From positions 151,206-215,205 of the forward strand of contig KN805379.1 of NCBI GenBank assembly GCA_000818945.1: a stretch of 64,000 nucleotides of DNA, written 5' to 3'. The first letter of the stretch is position 1. The number at the start of each line of letters is the position of its first letter. A program made the translations under genes and the position numbers. Positions 46,769-56,979 of this stretch are shown here, piece after piece. The notes under the pieces were generated by a model. The model saw only the letters and a program-made list of their open reading frames with translations, was not told the DNA's origin and did no database searches. Source of the DNA: Schizochytrium sp. CCTCC M209059. Lineage: Eukaryota > Sar > Bigyra > Thraustochytrida > Thraustochytriidae.

Positions 46769-47634
46769 GAACGTCTTTTGTCTACATGGTGCGCGGGAGA
46801 GGAACTGCGCGGCGCTGTAATCTGTCCGCGAGCCGCACACCACGTTATACTTCTCGATGCATTCGCTTTTTTTTTGGGGGGGGGGGGGGGGGGTTGTCTA
46901 TTGGACCTTGGCAAGCATTGCTGACACAAATGTATATTTATTTTTCTAAAAAGAGACAAGAACTTGCCATTCAAATTTTCTTCGAAAGATGTCGTTCTTG
47001 ACCCCTGGGCTTCTTCTCATACCACATGATGTGATTCTTTGGGGAAAAAATAAAAGTATTTGGCAAGAGAGAACAGAAAACTATTGTTTCATGTTCATTA
47101 TTTTTTCCGCAGCGTACGTTACGACATCGGCGAGGACGCGGGCTTCTTCTCTGCCCACAGGCCCATTCTTGGCCTGCTTGCGTGCCTCGAACAGCAGCTC
47201 GAACGCAGTCCTCCCCGCTGCAGACGCAGAGCTGACTATCACTCGGGAAAAGAAGGAGCTGGTCGCCGGATTTCTCCAGGGAGGGAGTCGTCGGGGTGCG
47301 TTCAAAAGAAGGCACTGAATTGCCTTTCACCGACTTGCCACTTTCTACTTTCAAGACACCCGCGAGAATAGATTCATTTACGACTTTACCAAGCTGTGGC
47401 GACTCTGGGGGTGATTTTTGAAAAGAAAACTTTGGCAGTGGAAAACAAGGGTAAAGCGAGGTAAAGACAGAAAGATTTGTTAATACGTACGTACAAAGGT
47501 GGGGGGTTAGACTTCTCGGCGCGAAGCACTGAAAGGCCAGTTGAGACAGAATATGTTCAGGAAGAGTTGCGTGGGAATTGGGCGGAGAGGAAGCGAGCAT
47601 ATATACAGGCAGTAGGTAGCAGAGAGGCTCTCTT
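46769..47634. other. Intergenic region with T9G18 tract and one possible exon
   Basis: Region between the coiled-coil gene (+) and the methyltransferase gene (-). A T9G18 homopolymer junction occupies 46867-46893. A short coding-like segment on the minus strand is listed separately. The rest has no clear signal. Confidence 0.45.
47081..47325 (-). CDS. Possible terminal exon or small gene
   Basis: On the minus strand the frame is open from just after a TGA at about 47336 to a TAG at 47081. Its last 60 residues look like ordinary protein (VSSASAAGRTAFELLFEARK, then REEARVLADVVTYAAEKIMN). There is no ATG at its 5' end. A plausible GT-AG intron of about 75 bp ends with TTCAG just upstream, at about 47327, so it may be a last exon, but I could not identify a convincing preceding exon. 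A different frame over the same bases is also open and reads partly protein-like, so the call is weak. Confidence 0.3.
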
Positions 47635-48665
47635 TTACTCGCGCGTGGCCATGTAGACGCGCAAACCGATATCGGAGGGAGCGCCAGCACAGAGGCGGGC
47701 AGGCGCAAAAGTGCACATTGCCCATGCCGCGTACGAGGTCCACGATCGGGACTTGATCGAAAGGTGTATCTTCTGCTGTGCCATGCCAAGGGGCAGAAAT
47801 TCACGCACTTCGCGCTCGATGGCCCTCGATGTGAGCTGCTCGGCCGTGGCGAAGCCAGCTTCCTTGAGGAGATGACTAAAAGCGCGGGCGTTCCTCGGTC
47901 CGTAAAGCCAAGGCGAGTTGCACTCGGAGCCAAAGACGGCGATAATGTCAGAGGTTGCACCTGGAAGTTTGCCCTGGACAGTGATACGAGGGACCCAATC
48001 GCCACAGATGATGCTGTCGCGTGCCGAGAGGGCGGACACCTTGGCGAGGACGGCGCGAAAGTCTTGCTCGGGTATATACATGGATACGTCTTCGATAAGG
48101 AATAGAGAGCGTACAGAGGAGTCAAAATTGGGATGATCGACGAGGGCGCCTCCCCACTCCTCGGTGCAGGCGAGAGCTGCGGGGATCTCAACGCGCCGGC
48201 AAAGCGGCTGCGTGATGACCGAGGGCCCGAGACGCTCGCGCTTCATGTCAAGAAGGACGGGCTCGTCGACCTCGAAAAGAGTGAAGCCCCGCGATGCTCT
48301 TGCGAGACGTTGAAGGCGCCAGGCGCGCGAGTCCATGCCTGCTCCAAGAATAACGACCTGTTTGCCGCCCGCCTGCACAAAGTCCTGAATAACATTATCG
48401 AGGTACACTGTGCGGAGGGCGACGACGTCTTTCATGAAGCGTGCGCCAAAGTCGTCCATGAATCTTGCGTTAAGACGGGTTCCCTCTTCGCCTGCGAGCT
48501 TGAGCGCCCACTCGTCCCTGATGAGCTCCGAGGCGCCGCGCGCGAACGCGGTCCAGCACGTCGGGCCGACGCGAAAATCCTGGCCCATGGAAGCAGCCTC
48601 CTGAACGCGGCCCTGTGTTTTGCGCATGGTCGCCGGCGCCGCCTCGCCTCCTGCTGCTGCTTCTG

Positions 48666-48697
<32 letters not shown>

Positions 48698-48936
48698 CCC
48701 GGTGCCGCTGGTGCAGCTTCTTCCGTTGCTCTTTGTCTCTGTGTTTTCCGAGGCCTGATCGCCTGCGCCGCTGCCGCGGCCTCTTCCGCGCGCGCGTGCG
48801 CGTGCGCGTGCGCGACCGCGGCGCGGGCCCGGCTGCGTCTGCGCCCGCTCGCGAGCGGCGCCGCCGCCGGGGGCTGCTCGCCGCCGGCCTTGGTCGCCGT
48901 TCTGGGTCTGGGTCCCGGTTCGGGTCTGGCCGCCAT
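47635..48936 (-). CDS. Leucine carboxyl methyltransferase-like SAM-dependent methyltransferase
   Basis: ATG at 48936 gives 433 aa, but the first about 103 residues are Ala/Arg/Glu low complexity encoded partly by a CTG/GCA repeat; an alternative start is the Met at codon 104 (48627). The methyltransferase domain runs about 120-430: RFMDDFGARFMKDVVALRTV, SAM-binding motif VVILGAGMDSRAWRL (G198-R204), then FEVDEPVLLDMKRE, and FLIEDVSMYIPEQDF. These are the PPM/LCMT family marks also seen in bacterial SAM-methyltransferases of this class. LCMT1 methylates the C-terminal Leu of PP2A; whether this enzyme does so is not shown. Location is unknown; the long N-terminus could be a targeting sequence. 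Confidence 0.85.
48651..48697 (-). repeat. (CAG)n tract encoding Ala in the methyltransferase N-terminus
   Basis: About 15 CTG/CTT triplets on the plus strand, read as GCA/GCAG codons for a run of nine alanines plus neighbours. It is a trinucleotide expansion inside a coding region. Confidence 0.8.
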
Positions 48937-51900
48937 GTCTGCTGCGCTGGAAGCGAGGATAGGTGCTACCGCCGCCTAACCGTAACCAATAGCAGCCAAA
49001 GCACGGAGGGAGGGAGGGAGGGAAGGAGGGAAGGAAGGAGGGAAGGAAGGAGGGAAGGAAGGAAGGCAGGAAGGAGAGAGAGAAGCGAAGTGCGCTTCTG
49101 CTCCGGCTGGGCGGTTCAGGTGCGCACTGCTGCGAGTCCTGCACGTGGTCTCGCCAGGGCTCGCAGCTCCCCGCCGTCCGCCGTCCGCGTCTCCGGCCGC
49201 CGGCGAAGGCGTCCGCTGCGCTGGCCGTGCGCTGCGCGGGGCGGACGAGTGAACGAGCGAGTTCGAGAACGAGGCAAGAGCGCCGGCCCGAGTCTTTTCT
49301 CTTCTCCTCGACTCTCCTCTCCTTGCTCGCTGCAGCTGCTTGTGTCGCTCGCTCGCTCGCGCGTGCGCGCTCCCGACCTGCGCGCTGGCGAGCGAGGCCA
49401 GGTCGCCAGCGGCCAGTCGCAAGGCGCGGCACCGGCCGGTGCCGATCGGTGATTGCGCAAAGGCCTCAGGGCGAGCGCGTGAGCGAGCGAGCGAGCGGGC
49501 GAATGAATTGAGTTGAATGCGGAGTGAGCGGCGTCTCCCCTCGCCTCGCGTCCCCGCGTCGCGGCGAGCGAGCTCCCGACGCGCGCGCGCGCGAGAGAGA
49601 GACGCGACGCGACGCGAAGCGAAGGCTGTGCGCACGAGCTGCCTGCCTGCCTGCCTGCCTGCCTGCGCGAGCGGAGCGGAGCGGCGGCTCGCCAGGCAGA
49701 TTGTTGGCAGAGGAGCGAGCGGCACGTGCCGTGCACTCGCGCACGAGCTCGCCACGCGCCCTCGCCCACCTCGCTTCGCCTCGCCCAAGCTGCCCGCGCC
49801 GAGCCGAGCCGAGCCGAGTCGAGCTTGGCCTTCGCGCCTTCGGTTTCCTCGCTCCCCTGCTCTCCGCGCCGCGCTAGCCTCCACGCTCGCGCCGTCCTGC
49901 GCTCGCTCGCGTCGAGGTCTTCGAGCGCGAACCTGGGATGATGGAATGGGATGGAATCTGCCAAGCCAAGACGCCTTGCTGCCGCCGGTCGCGACGTCCG
50001 CGCAAGACCGTCCTCTCGCTCGCCGCTACCGCGCAGACTCGCGCCGCGCGACCTCTCTGGATCCGGATTTGCGCGCTCTGCGTGGCCCTCGCCCCTCGCC
50101 GCCGTCGGTCGGTCGCTCGGTCGGTCGCTCGGTCGGTTGCGCTCGAGCTGCTCGGGCTCGCGCTCTGCGGCGGGATTGAAAAATGCAGAGCAAACCCCCT
50201 TCACCGCCAACCGAATTTTCAAACCCAGCGCGGCGCCGGGCAAGACGGACGCGGCGAGACGCGCCTGGCTGTCGAACTACGCTGCGCTGCGTTGCGTTGC
50301 GCTGCGTTGCGTGCGTCGCCCCGGCCAACTCACGCGCGGCGAGGCGCCGAATTCGGGGCGAGCGAGGGCCTCCTTGCGGTTCAAGCGAGCAACTTGATTT
50401 GAAAAAGCGGCCGTGCAGGCTGCTCGGACGACGCGAGTTCGCTGCCGCCACCTGCTGCTGTTCGCGCAGGGGAGGGAGGGAGAGATGCCTGTCGCGATGG
50501 ATGATTGCACCGCGCGCGCGGTTCGTTGATCTCCCGCCCTGCCTGCTGCCGGTGCGGAGTTGACCTGATTCGGCCACAGCGGGAGAACGACTCCGACTCA
50601 TACCGCAGGCGCATTCTGTCGAACTGGCTGGCGATAGCGACCCGGCGATCGCGACAGCGGCGGCGACAACGACCGGAACCGGCACCGGGACCGACCAGAG
50701 ATCTTCTTTCTTTTCCGTCGCGCAAGCGAGGCACTGCAGCGGCAGCGGCAGCGGCAGCGGTGGCGGCAGTGCAGACGAAGGCTTTGCGCGACGCTCAGGA
50801 CGCGGGCTGCTCGTCTCCTCTCGTGTTCTCCTCTCGTGTTCTCCTCTCGTCTCGTGTCGTGTCGTTTACCAGTGCGGAACGTCTCGCGGCAAGCGGCCAG
50901 AGAGCCTGGGAGAGTTAGAGGCCGAGGCAGAGGCAGTGGCAGAGGCAGGCCGGCTTTGTTTCTTCAACTTGTTGCAGGGTTGCATGTCCGTGAGTACGGC
51001 CATCATGACAGGGCCACCCACGGGTCCCCTCGGGTCGGGAAGCCGCGTCCCTGGCCCCTCCTCCCTCCTCCTGCGCCTCCGCGTCCTGCTCTGTCCCCCC
51101 TCTTCTGCCGCCGTCCAGCGCTCCCTCCCCGCTCCGGTCCCCGTCCCCGCCTCGTCTCGCGCTGCTGCCTGCGTCGCTATCGCTCTCGGCATCGAGCACG
51201 AGCAGGCGGCATCGTCGACGAAAAGGCTCCATCCATCACCATCACAGTCGGTCATCACATGGTGCTCCCTTCTTCCCTCCCTTCCTCCCTTCCACGCATG
51301 CATTTCCATGCATGCTTGCAAGCATGCAAGTACTCGTGCCTGCCACGCGCGTCCGCCGCCAGCACCGCAGGCGCGCGTGGAGCGGCTCGCGCCTTCGTGT
51401 TCCAGTTGCGGCGAGGGAGGAGGCGCCCTGACGCGGCCGCACAGGCCCGGGATCAACGAACGGCGTCGCGGGAACCCGACCACCGCGGAGCTGTGCTGCG
51501 GTTAGCGCGTAGAAGACGGGGCGAGGGCTGGCCGGAGGAGGAATCCGGGTCGACGCCGTTGGGACAACGAAGACGCGACCCAGACTGGGATCAATGCGAG
51601 ATGGATGATGGGATGGGACGCGTCGCACGCGTTGCAGAGGACGACTCCAGGATTTTTCTTCTTTTCTGGCTCGTGGCGGCAGTGAAAGAGAGGCACGGAG
51701 CGGGGACGGACCCGGAGGAGCTCCGCTCTCCGAACGAGGCCACGAGCAAAGAAAACAGGCAGCTTGGGCCACCTTTTGTCACAGATAGCTTGGCCAAGCA
51801 AGTGTTCAACCCGCTGCAGTGCAGCCACCATGGCCAGTGGCCACAGCCGCCGGAGCTGGTTGCCATGGCTGCTAGCTGGGAGTCGCAACCTAAAGTCTGG

Positions 51901-52698
51901 GCGGACGCTGGCCGTGCAGCCCGCACAATGCAACCGACAGCGACGTGGCGACACCCACGGAGGACAAACACTGGCAGTTGGCTCCTTCTTCGCCTGCAAT
52001 TTCCAGTTTGAGACAGAGAAAACAGCCAGCCAGACAACAAGCAGCCGTGGCAGCAGCTAGACAGATAGACAGACAGACAGACAGACAGGCAGCGAGCTGA
52101 CGTAAATCTTAAGAGGCAGTCAAATCCACGTTGCTCACGACGACGGTTGGGGACAAACCAGGCAAGCTGGCAACTGCAGCTGAGGTGGCAAGCTGGCTGA
52201 GAACTGACAAACAAGACAAGCCACCTACGTACCTGTCTGGCTGGCAGGCTGGCAGATTGGTAGTGGCGACAAGTGGATTCAATGTGTATAGAAAACCTAG
52301 AGAGAAAAGTAGAAAACAAAATCATCACCCTCATGGCGCAGTTCACCAAGCAAAACCTGGCTTGCACGCCAAGACTTACGGCGAGTCGAAAACGTGGACT
52401 TGCAGTCAATCAGCTTACGAGTCAGCCGACCAGCCAGGACTGGCCCCTGCTCAAAGCATTGCACAGAGATGTAGGCCTATGCATTTCCTTGTCCACCAAA
52501 GATAAACAAGAAAAATCGAGTGCGTCTCTTTGCAGTAGAGATAACGTTGCAGAAGCGACGCGATAGGCAAAGGACGCGAAACAACGCACACGAACTCACT
52601 CGCGCCTACAATGCGTTGCGTTGCGATGCGTTGCATCATGCGTCATTCACCAGCCAATCATCCAGGTAGAGCTGGACGGCTCTTGATCTTTTCCTGAT
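48937..52698. other. 3.8-kb gene-free GC-rich region
   Basis: The longest stretch without a supported gene. It starts with a GGGA/GGAA purine tract (49005-49081, about 70 bp upstream of the methyltransferase ATG). It also holds (TGCC)n at about 49638-49666, (GCTCG)n-like tracts, (TCGG)n at 50106-50138, a CTCTCGTGTTCTC repeat at 50819-50875, and (GACA)n at 52064-52090. Open frames are Arg/Ala/Ser-rich and inconsistent between strands. From about 52.0 kb the composition is less GC-rich. It could hide non-coding RNA or spliced exons, but I cannot support any. Confidence 0.5.
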
Positions 52699-52959
52699 CT
52701 ACAGGTTCTCGCGCTCCGAGTGATTGAGAAAGTCTGTGTAGGTGATGGTCTTGATAAAATTCTTGGACACCCTCCTGCTGGCTGCGCGACGCGACGCGTC
52801 GACCTCCAAGGACGTGACGGTCCCGGCAGGGGCCTCCTCCTGCGCCTGGATCGTCTCCTCCTCCGTGAGCACGCCGCGCAGGTCCATGCCCGCGCGCACC
52901 GACATCCGCTTCGCCTGCCGGGCCTGCGACTTGCGCCGCATGTACGTAATAATCCCCAT
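52699..52959 (-). CDS. Possible 86-aa basic protein
   Basis: ATG at 52959, stop at 52699. The sequence (MGIITYMRRKSQARQAKRMS..., ending FIKTITYTDFLNHSERENL) is basic at the N-terminus and less repetitive than the surrounding frames, with an acidic centre (LTEEETIQAQEEAP). No family is recognised. The frame stays open upstream for about 77 codons of low-complexity sequence. It is divergent from the small secreted candidate. Confidence 0.4.
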   Translation of the reverse strand: MGIITYMRRKSQARQAKRMSVRAGMDLRGVLTEEETIQAQEEAPAGTVTSLEVDASRRAASRRVSKNFIKTITYTDFLNHSERENL

Positions 52960-53150
52960 GTTGCCGCCTGCAAACCCCGGAGCCGCGGTGGCTTCGCTCG
53001 CTCGCTCGCTCGCACGCACGCCCCTGGCCTCCGCCGCTGCTCTGGTCTCCGCGTGCGCGGCGATCGATCCCACGCTGGCGAGGGCACGTGGCGCGCGAGA
53101 GATGGACTTTTGCTGCCCGGCGTTGCCGCCGTCTGTCTGCACATTAGTTA

Positions 53151-53495
53151 ATGCTTCAGCAGCCAGCCAGCATGCACACCCCCAAAGCACGCCGGCACGT
53201 GCTGCTGGCTCTGCGCGCGATGCGGGCCGCGCTGCTGCTGCCGCTGCTGCTGCCGCTGCTGCTGGCCGCGCTGGCCCGCGGCGCCGGGAGCGGCGAGGCC
53301 CGCGGCCACTTTGGCTCGGCCGACCTCGCGTGCTTGGCGTTCCAGTCGGGATGGGCGCCGCCGGGATGCGCGACGCGGAGCCGCGCGGTCGTCAGGGACC
53401 GGACGGAGGTCCCGAGGGAGCGGCAGACGGTAAGCAATCTCGCGCAAGGCGCGTTCGGCGACTTCGACTGCTCGAGCTTCGGCATGCTGGCGTGA
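53151..53495 (+). CDS. Possible small secreted protein
   Basis: ATG at 53151 or, better, 53172. From the second start a strong signal peptide follows: basic MHTPKARRH then a Leu/Ala core (ALLLPLLLPLLLAALARGAG). The mature part is about 75 residues with Cys in ADLACLAF, PPGCATRS and DFDCSSF. A perfect splice donor (ACG-GTAAGC) occurs at 53429, so the last 20 residues shown may in fact be intron and the gene may continue. No family is known. Confidence 0.45.
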   Translation: MLQQPASMHTPKARRHVLLALRAMRAALLLPLLLPLLLAALARGAGSGEARGHFGSADLACLAFQSGWAPPGCATRSRAVVRDRTEVPRERQTVSNLAQGAFGDFDCSSFGMLA

Positions 53496-53895
53496 GGATG
53501 CCGCGACCGCGACCAAGCCTTGACTTTGAAAATAGAAAAGTCTTGAATAGTACAAGAATCCATCAGCCAGCTTGTTGACCCGAAGGCTGCGCGTAGCCAA
53601 GCAAGCTTTTTGGTCGATCGGAAGTCGCGCTGGTCACTGGGAAGCGAAAGCGGAATCATACCGACCAGGAATAGCATTTGGTCTGACTGCTTGTTTCCTG
53701 CCTGCGCCTGTCCAGGCCTACTATATCTTCCCACTTGCGTGCTAATCCGCTGGCAATCATCTTTAGGAAACCAAGCCAAGGATAGCTTGCGCGCTAAAAA
53801 GATAAACAAAAATCTCTTCGTCCTGCTCCACGCGTTGCGAGTTCTCCCGCGCTAAGTTCCAGGCGAAAACACAAAACGATTTCCAAAGTCATCTT
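53496..53895. other. Intergenic region
   Basis: Between the small secreted candidate and the 3' end of the amine oxidase gene. More AT-rich than the flanks; no gene, no notable repeat. Confidence 0.4.
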
Positions 53896-55563
53896 TTACA
53901 ACATTGCAGGGCTCGTGGAAGGCGCTGGCGGCGGTGAATTGCTCTCACGCTGCGGCACACCTCTCGCAACAAGCTTGCTTGCTTTGATACGCCAACCAAA
54001 AAGAAAGCGCTCCAGCAGACCACGCGTATTCACGACCTCTCGCACACCAGGAAAGGAAGCGCGAGGCTCCTGTGCCGTATAACCACTCTTGAGATCAAGA
54101 CCTGCACAGACTGCTGCCGCAGCTCGCTCTCCAGCCTGAATCGCGCCGTCCACGTAACCCGTCCAACATGTGGCTGTTTCGGCCCCAGCAAAGTGCAAAC
54201 GACCCTCCATGTGGTCCTTGCGCATGCTGCGCCATGCTACATCCAGCGATCCCGGAGGCAAGCCCGGCACGCAACCACGCGTCCACATTTCCTGTGTCCA
54301 GTCTACCTGGCGGAGATTGATGGGTGTACGAGCCGCTTGATCTCTAAAGTAGTGAAAGAATTGCTCGCACACTGCATCTTGTTGAGCCCGCGTGCTTCCC
54401 AGCGCATTATATGATTCCACAAATCGTTTGCCCACCACAAAGCCAACAAGACCAAACCGCTCCACATCTCCTTCTGCGCGACAGTCATCCAAAAAGTATG
54501 TCAACGGGCCTTTGCATGAAAGAACCTGCCCAGAATACTTTGGCCGCCACCACGCTGTAGGATAGGAAACGCGTACCTTGACGTAGCATCCTTGTACGCG
54601 ATTCATCGTCTCACAGAGAGCAAGCTTGTCGGATGGAAGCGCGGGCGAGAATTGAATGTTCTTGTACAAACTCGGCTGCAAGGCCAGCACCACATGCTTG
54701 GCAATGATGACTTCGCCTTGGCCAAGTTTGACACGAAGATCCCCGGTCTCGGCAAGCTTTTCGATCGCCACCAAGGGAATTCCGAGACGCACGCTACCCG
54801 GGCGCAAGAGCGCAGCCATGCGACGTGTTAGCTCGCCAAATCCGCCGGCGTGAGCAAGTTTGTACTCTTGCGCGCCATCCTTGACGGCGAGAAGCCGTGA
54901 AAGCGAGCCGCCCGCCCGTGCATAATACAAGAGCCACGCTAGCGACAGCTCATGGGTCTCGGCGCCAAAGACGGGTAGTAGGGCAAGCCGGAAGAGCGAT
55001 CGCGCCTCCTCATCGTGAGCTGTTGCTTGCACAAAATCTTCGACGGTGAAAGCGTCGAACGCGCGCAAGGTCTCATCTTCCCAGGGTGCTTCGAGGTTAC
55101 GAATGTCCAGAGAGGTGATCTCGGCACGATTGATAAGCCGTGCAGTGTCCAAAAGGGTCCCGAGGCTTTGGCCGCGCGGAATATCATCAACAAGTCTGCG
55201 TCGGGATCCTGGAACGGCCTCTACGAGGTGGCATCCGGAATTATTGACGGCCTTGACGCCAAGGCCTACCCGAGCGGCCATTCTCAGCACGCGTCGCTGC
55301 GTGGCGTCTACATAGCCTGCACCCAGCGAGGCCTGTGCCGCCGCTGCGGCAGCTTGGTCTTCAGCGTCTGCGCCGCTGCCGGTGTCAGCATCGTCTCGCC
55401 ACTGTGTTTGCAAGTTCCCAGCGCCGGCCCTGCCGCCAATGACGTCTCGCGCCTCGACTAGAACCACGCGGCTGCATCCTTGATCTTGGAGGTGCAAGGC
55501 TGCGGCCAGTCCTGACGCGCCGCCGCCGACCACCAGCGCGTCCACGCGCGTCTCGCTCTCCAT
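53896..55563 (-). CDS. FAD-dependent amine oxidase / flavin oxidoreductase
   Basis: Encodes 555 aa from the ATG at 55563. The N-terminal Rossmann motif is VDALVVGGGASGLAAALHLQ (GGGASG at 13-18), followed by the acidic ribose-binding Glu37 in VLVEARDVIGGRAG. The centre has ELSLAWLLYYARAGGSLSRL and GGFGELTRRMAALL, as in monoamine oxidases. The C-terminal FAD-binding block HFAGAETATCWTGYVDGAIQ is complete and precedes EAG/AERAA-like helix residues. It would oxidise an amine with FAD and release aldehyde, ammonia and hydrogen peroxide. The substrate is unknown, and no covalent-FAD Cys motif (SGGCY type) is evident. A Gln/Ala/Asp-rich insert lies near 55-75. The tail (SNSPPPAPSTSP) is disordered. 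Confidence 0.92.
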   Translation of the reverse strand: MESETRVDALVVGGGASGLAAALHLQDQGCSRVVLVEARDVIGGRAGAGNLQTQWRDDADTGSGADAEDQAAAAAAQASLGAGYVDATQRRVLRMAARVGLGVKAVNNSGCHLVEAVPGSRRRLVDDIPRGQSLGTLLDTARLINRAEITSLDIRNLEAPWEDETLRAFDAFTVEDFVQATAHDEEARSLFRLALLPVFGAETHELSLAWLLYYARAGGSLSRLLAVKDGAQEYKLAHAGGFGELTRRMAALLRPGSVRLGIPLVAIEKLAETGDLRVKLGQGEVIIAKHVVLALQPSLYKNIQFSPALPSDKLALCETMNRVQGCYVKVRVSYPTAWWRPKYSGQVLSCKGPLTYFLDDCRAEGDVERFGLVGFVVGKRFVESYNALGSTRAQQDAVCEQFFHYFRDQAARTPINLRQVDWTQEMWTRGCVPGLPPGSLDVAWRSMRKDHMEGRLHFAGAETATCWTGYVDGAIQAGERAAAAVCAGLDLKSGYTAQEPRASFPGVREVVNTRGLLERFLFGWRIKASKLVARGVPQRESNSPPPAPSTSPAML

Positions 55564-56804
55564 CACGCCAAGCCTGCCTTTTTACAATCTTGTCAAGGTC
55601 CCTCTTATTCAATGAGCAGAGCACGGCGATCTCGCCGCATGTGCAGCAGACTTTGCCTGCGGGAGGGAAGACGCCATGACACGCACCCAGAGCATCTGCG
55701 TGGTTTGGTATATATCTGGCGTTTGTGCAAGCCGCGAAAAGTCATGGAGGATAGATGGATAGATTTGACGAAGATAGGCAGAAGTCAAAGTCCACGGATG
55801 CGAGTCTTCTCAGCGATTGTCAGCTTCGGGCTTAGCCCAAAGATCGATCTTTTCCGTCGGACGCTCCCCGAACGGTCGCTGTAAAAGTACGTAGTACTAC
55901 ATATGCCATCCATTCCACCCTGACCTTGTCCTGGGAGCTGTGGATCATCTGGATGAGGCTGGCTCGTTGTTGGACGACCGGACCTGCTGCTGATGATCAT
56001 GGCGAGACGAGGCTTTGCACATCGCGTCGACCAACCGACAGACAGCGATTTCATCATGACATCCATCTTTCATCATCTTTCGCCTTCCTTCTTCATCATC
56101 TTCATTTTCGTCGCCACGTCTTCCGTGCACAACCTGCGGACCGCGAAGGAGATTTGTCGGCAGCTGCAGTCCAACGGCCTGCCGGCCTTGCATCCGCTCG
56201 CCACGCGTTCACCGTCATTTCATTCCTCCACCCCCCATTGCGCACCTTGCTCTTCCCATTTTCCGCTCTCACCAACAGCATCTTGCACCTGCCGCGCCGC
56301 CATGCCGCCACGGCGACCGCGTCCGCGTCAGCCTCCGTCCGCGCGAGGACGATTCTCGCGCGCCGCTCCTCGTCGCGGTCGCGGTCGCCTTCGCCTCCGC
56401 TCGATCGTGCGAGCCGCGCGCGCAAAGCTTCTTGGCCACGCGCGCGGGCTTGCTTGGAGCAAAAGTCAGGAGGCCCCGGTTTCCTTGCCTGCTTTCTTTC
56501 TCTATAGTAAACCTAGGCCTAGGCCTACAGCTGTTTCTTTTTGTTTTACTATATAGTACTGCGTACCATTCCACTGTTGAAGCGCCGTTGAAAGTGCAAA
56601 TGTCTACTTGACATCGTTGCTGCAAGTCGAAGTTGGGCCTCGCAAAGCGCAGCGAGGCCGTGGACAAGTCCGCTTCCGAGCGGCGGGCGCTTGCGCTGCA
56701 GGCCAGGCCAGGCCGGTCGGCGCGCCGCGACCGGCAGGCAGCAGACCTCCTGCCCGCCCGCCCGCCCGCCCGCCCGCCCGGACTCGCGCGCGGCCGGGAG
56801 CGAG
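55564..56804. promoter_or_regulatory. Divergent promoter region, amine oxidase and twelve-Cys membrane protein
   Basis: 1.2 kb between divergent genes. It contains CCTAGGCCTAGGCCTA (56514-56529) and a (CGCC)n tract at 56752-56780, ending 24 bp before the plus-strand ATG. Open frames between are low-complexity and rejected. Confidence 0.45.
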
Positions 56805-56941
56805 ATGGCGCCCGAACGCCGGGGCGCCGAGGATGATGATAATGATCGGGGTGGTACCTCCGTCGGTGCCCGGGCCAGGGGCACTGACGCGGGCGCCGCG
56901 CGACGGGAGCTCGCGGAGGACCGCGGCGGGGACCGCGATGC

Positions 56942-56979
<38 letters not shown>

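Noticed and set aside
46971..48191. 406-codon minus-strand open frame
   Set aside because: Most of it overlaps the methyltransferase gene in another frame and is Ser/Pro-rich; only its last part is protein-like and was considered with the candidate exon at 47081.
48133..49452. 439-codon plus-strand frame
   Set aside because: Antisense to the methyltransferase 5' half, then Cys/Arg/Gly low-complexity sequence from simple repeats.
52282..52566. 94-codon plus-strand frame (MCIENLERKVENK...)
   Set aside because: Has an ATG and an acceptable composition, but no family, no neighbours supporting it and overlap with CAGC-type repeats; too weak to call.
55993..56556. 187-codon plus-strand frame with a hydrophobic stretch
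   Set aside because: Composition changes from His/Phe-rich to Arg/Pro-rich along local base composition, as in non-coding DNA.
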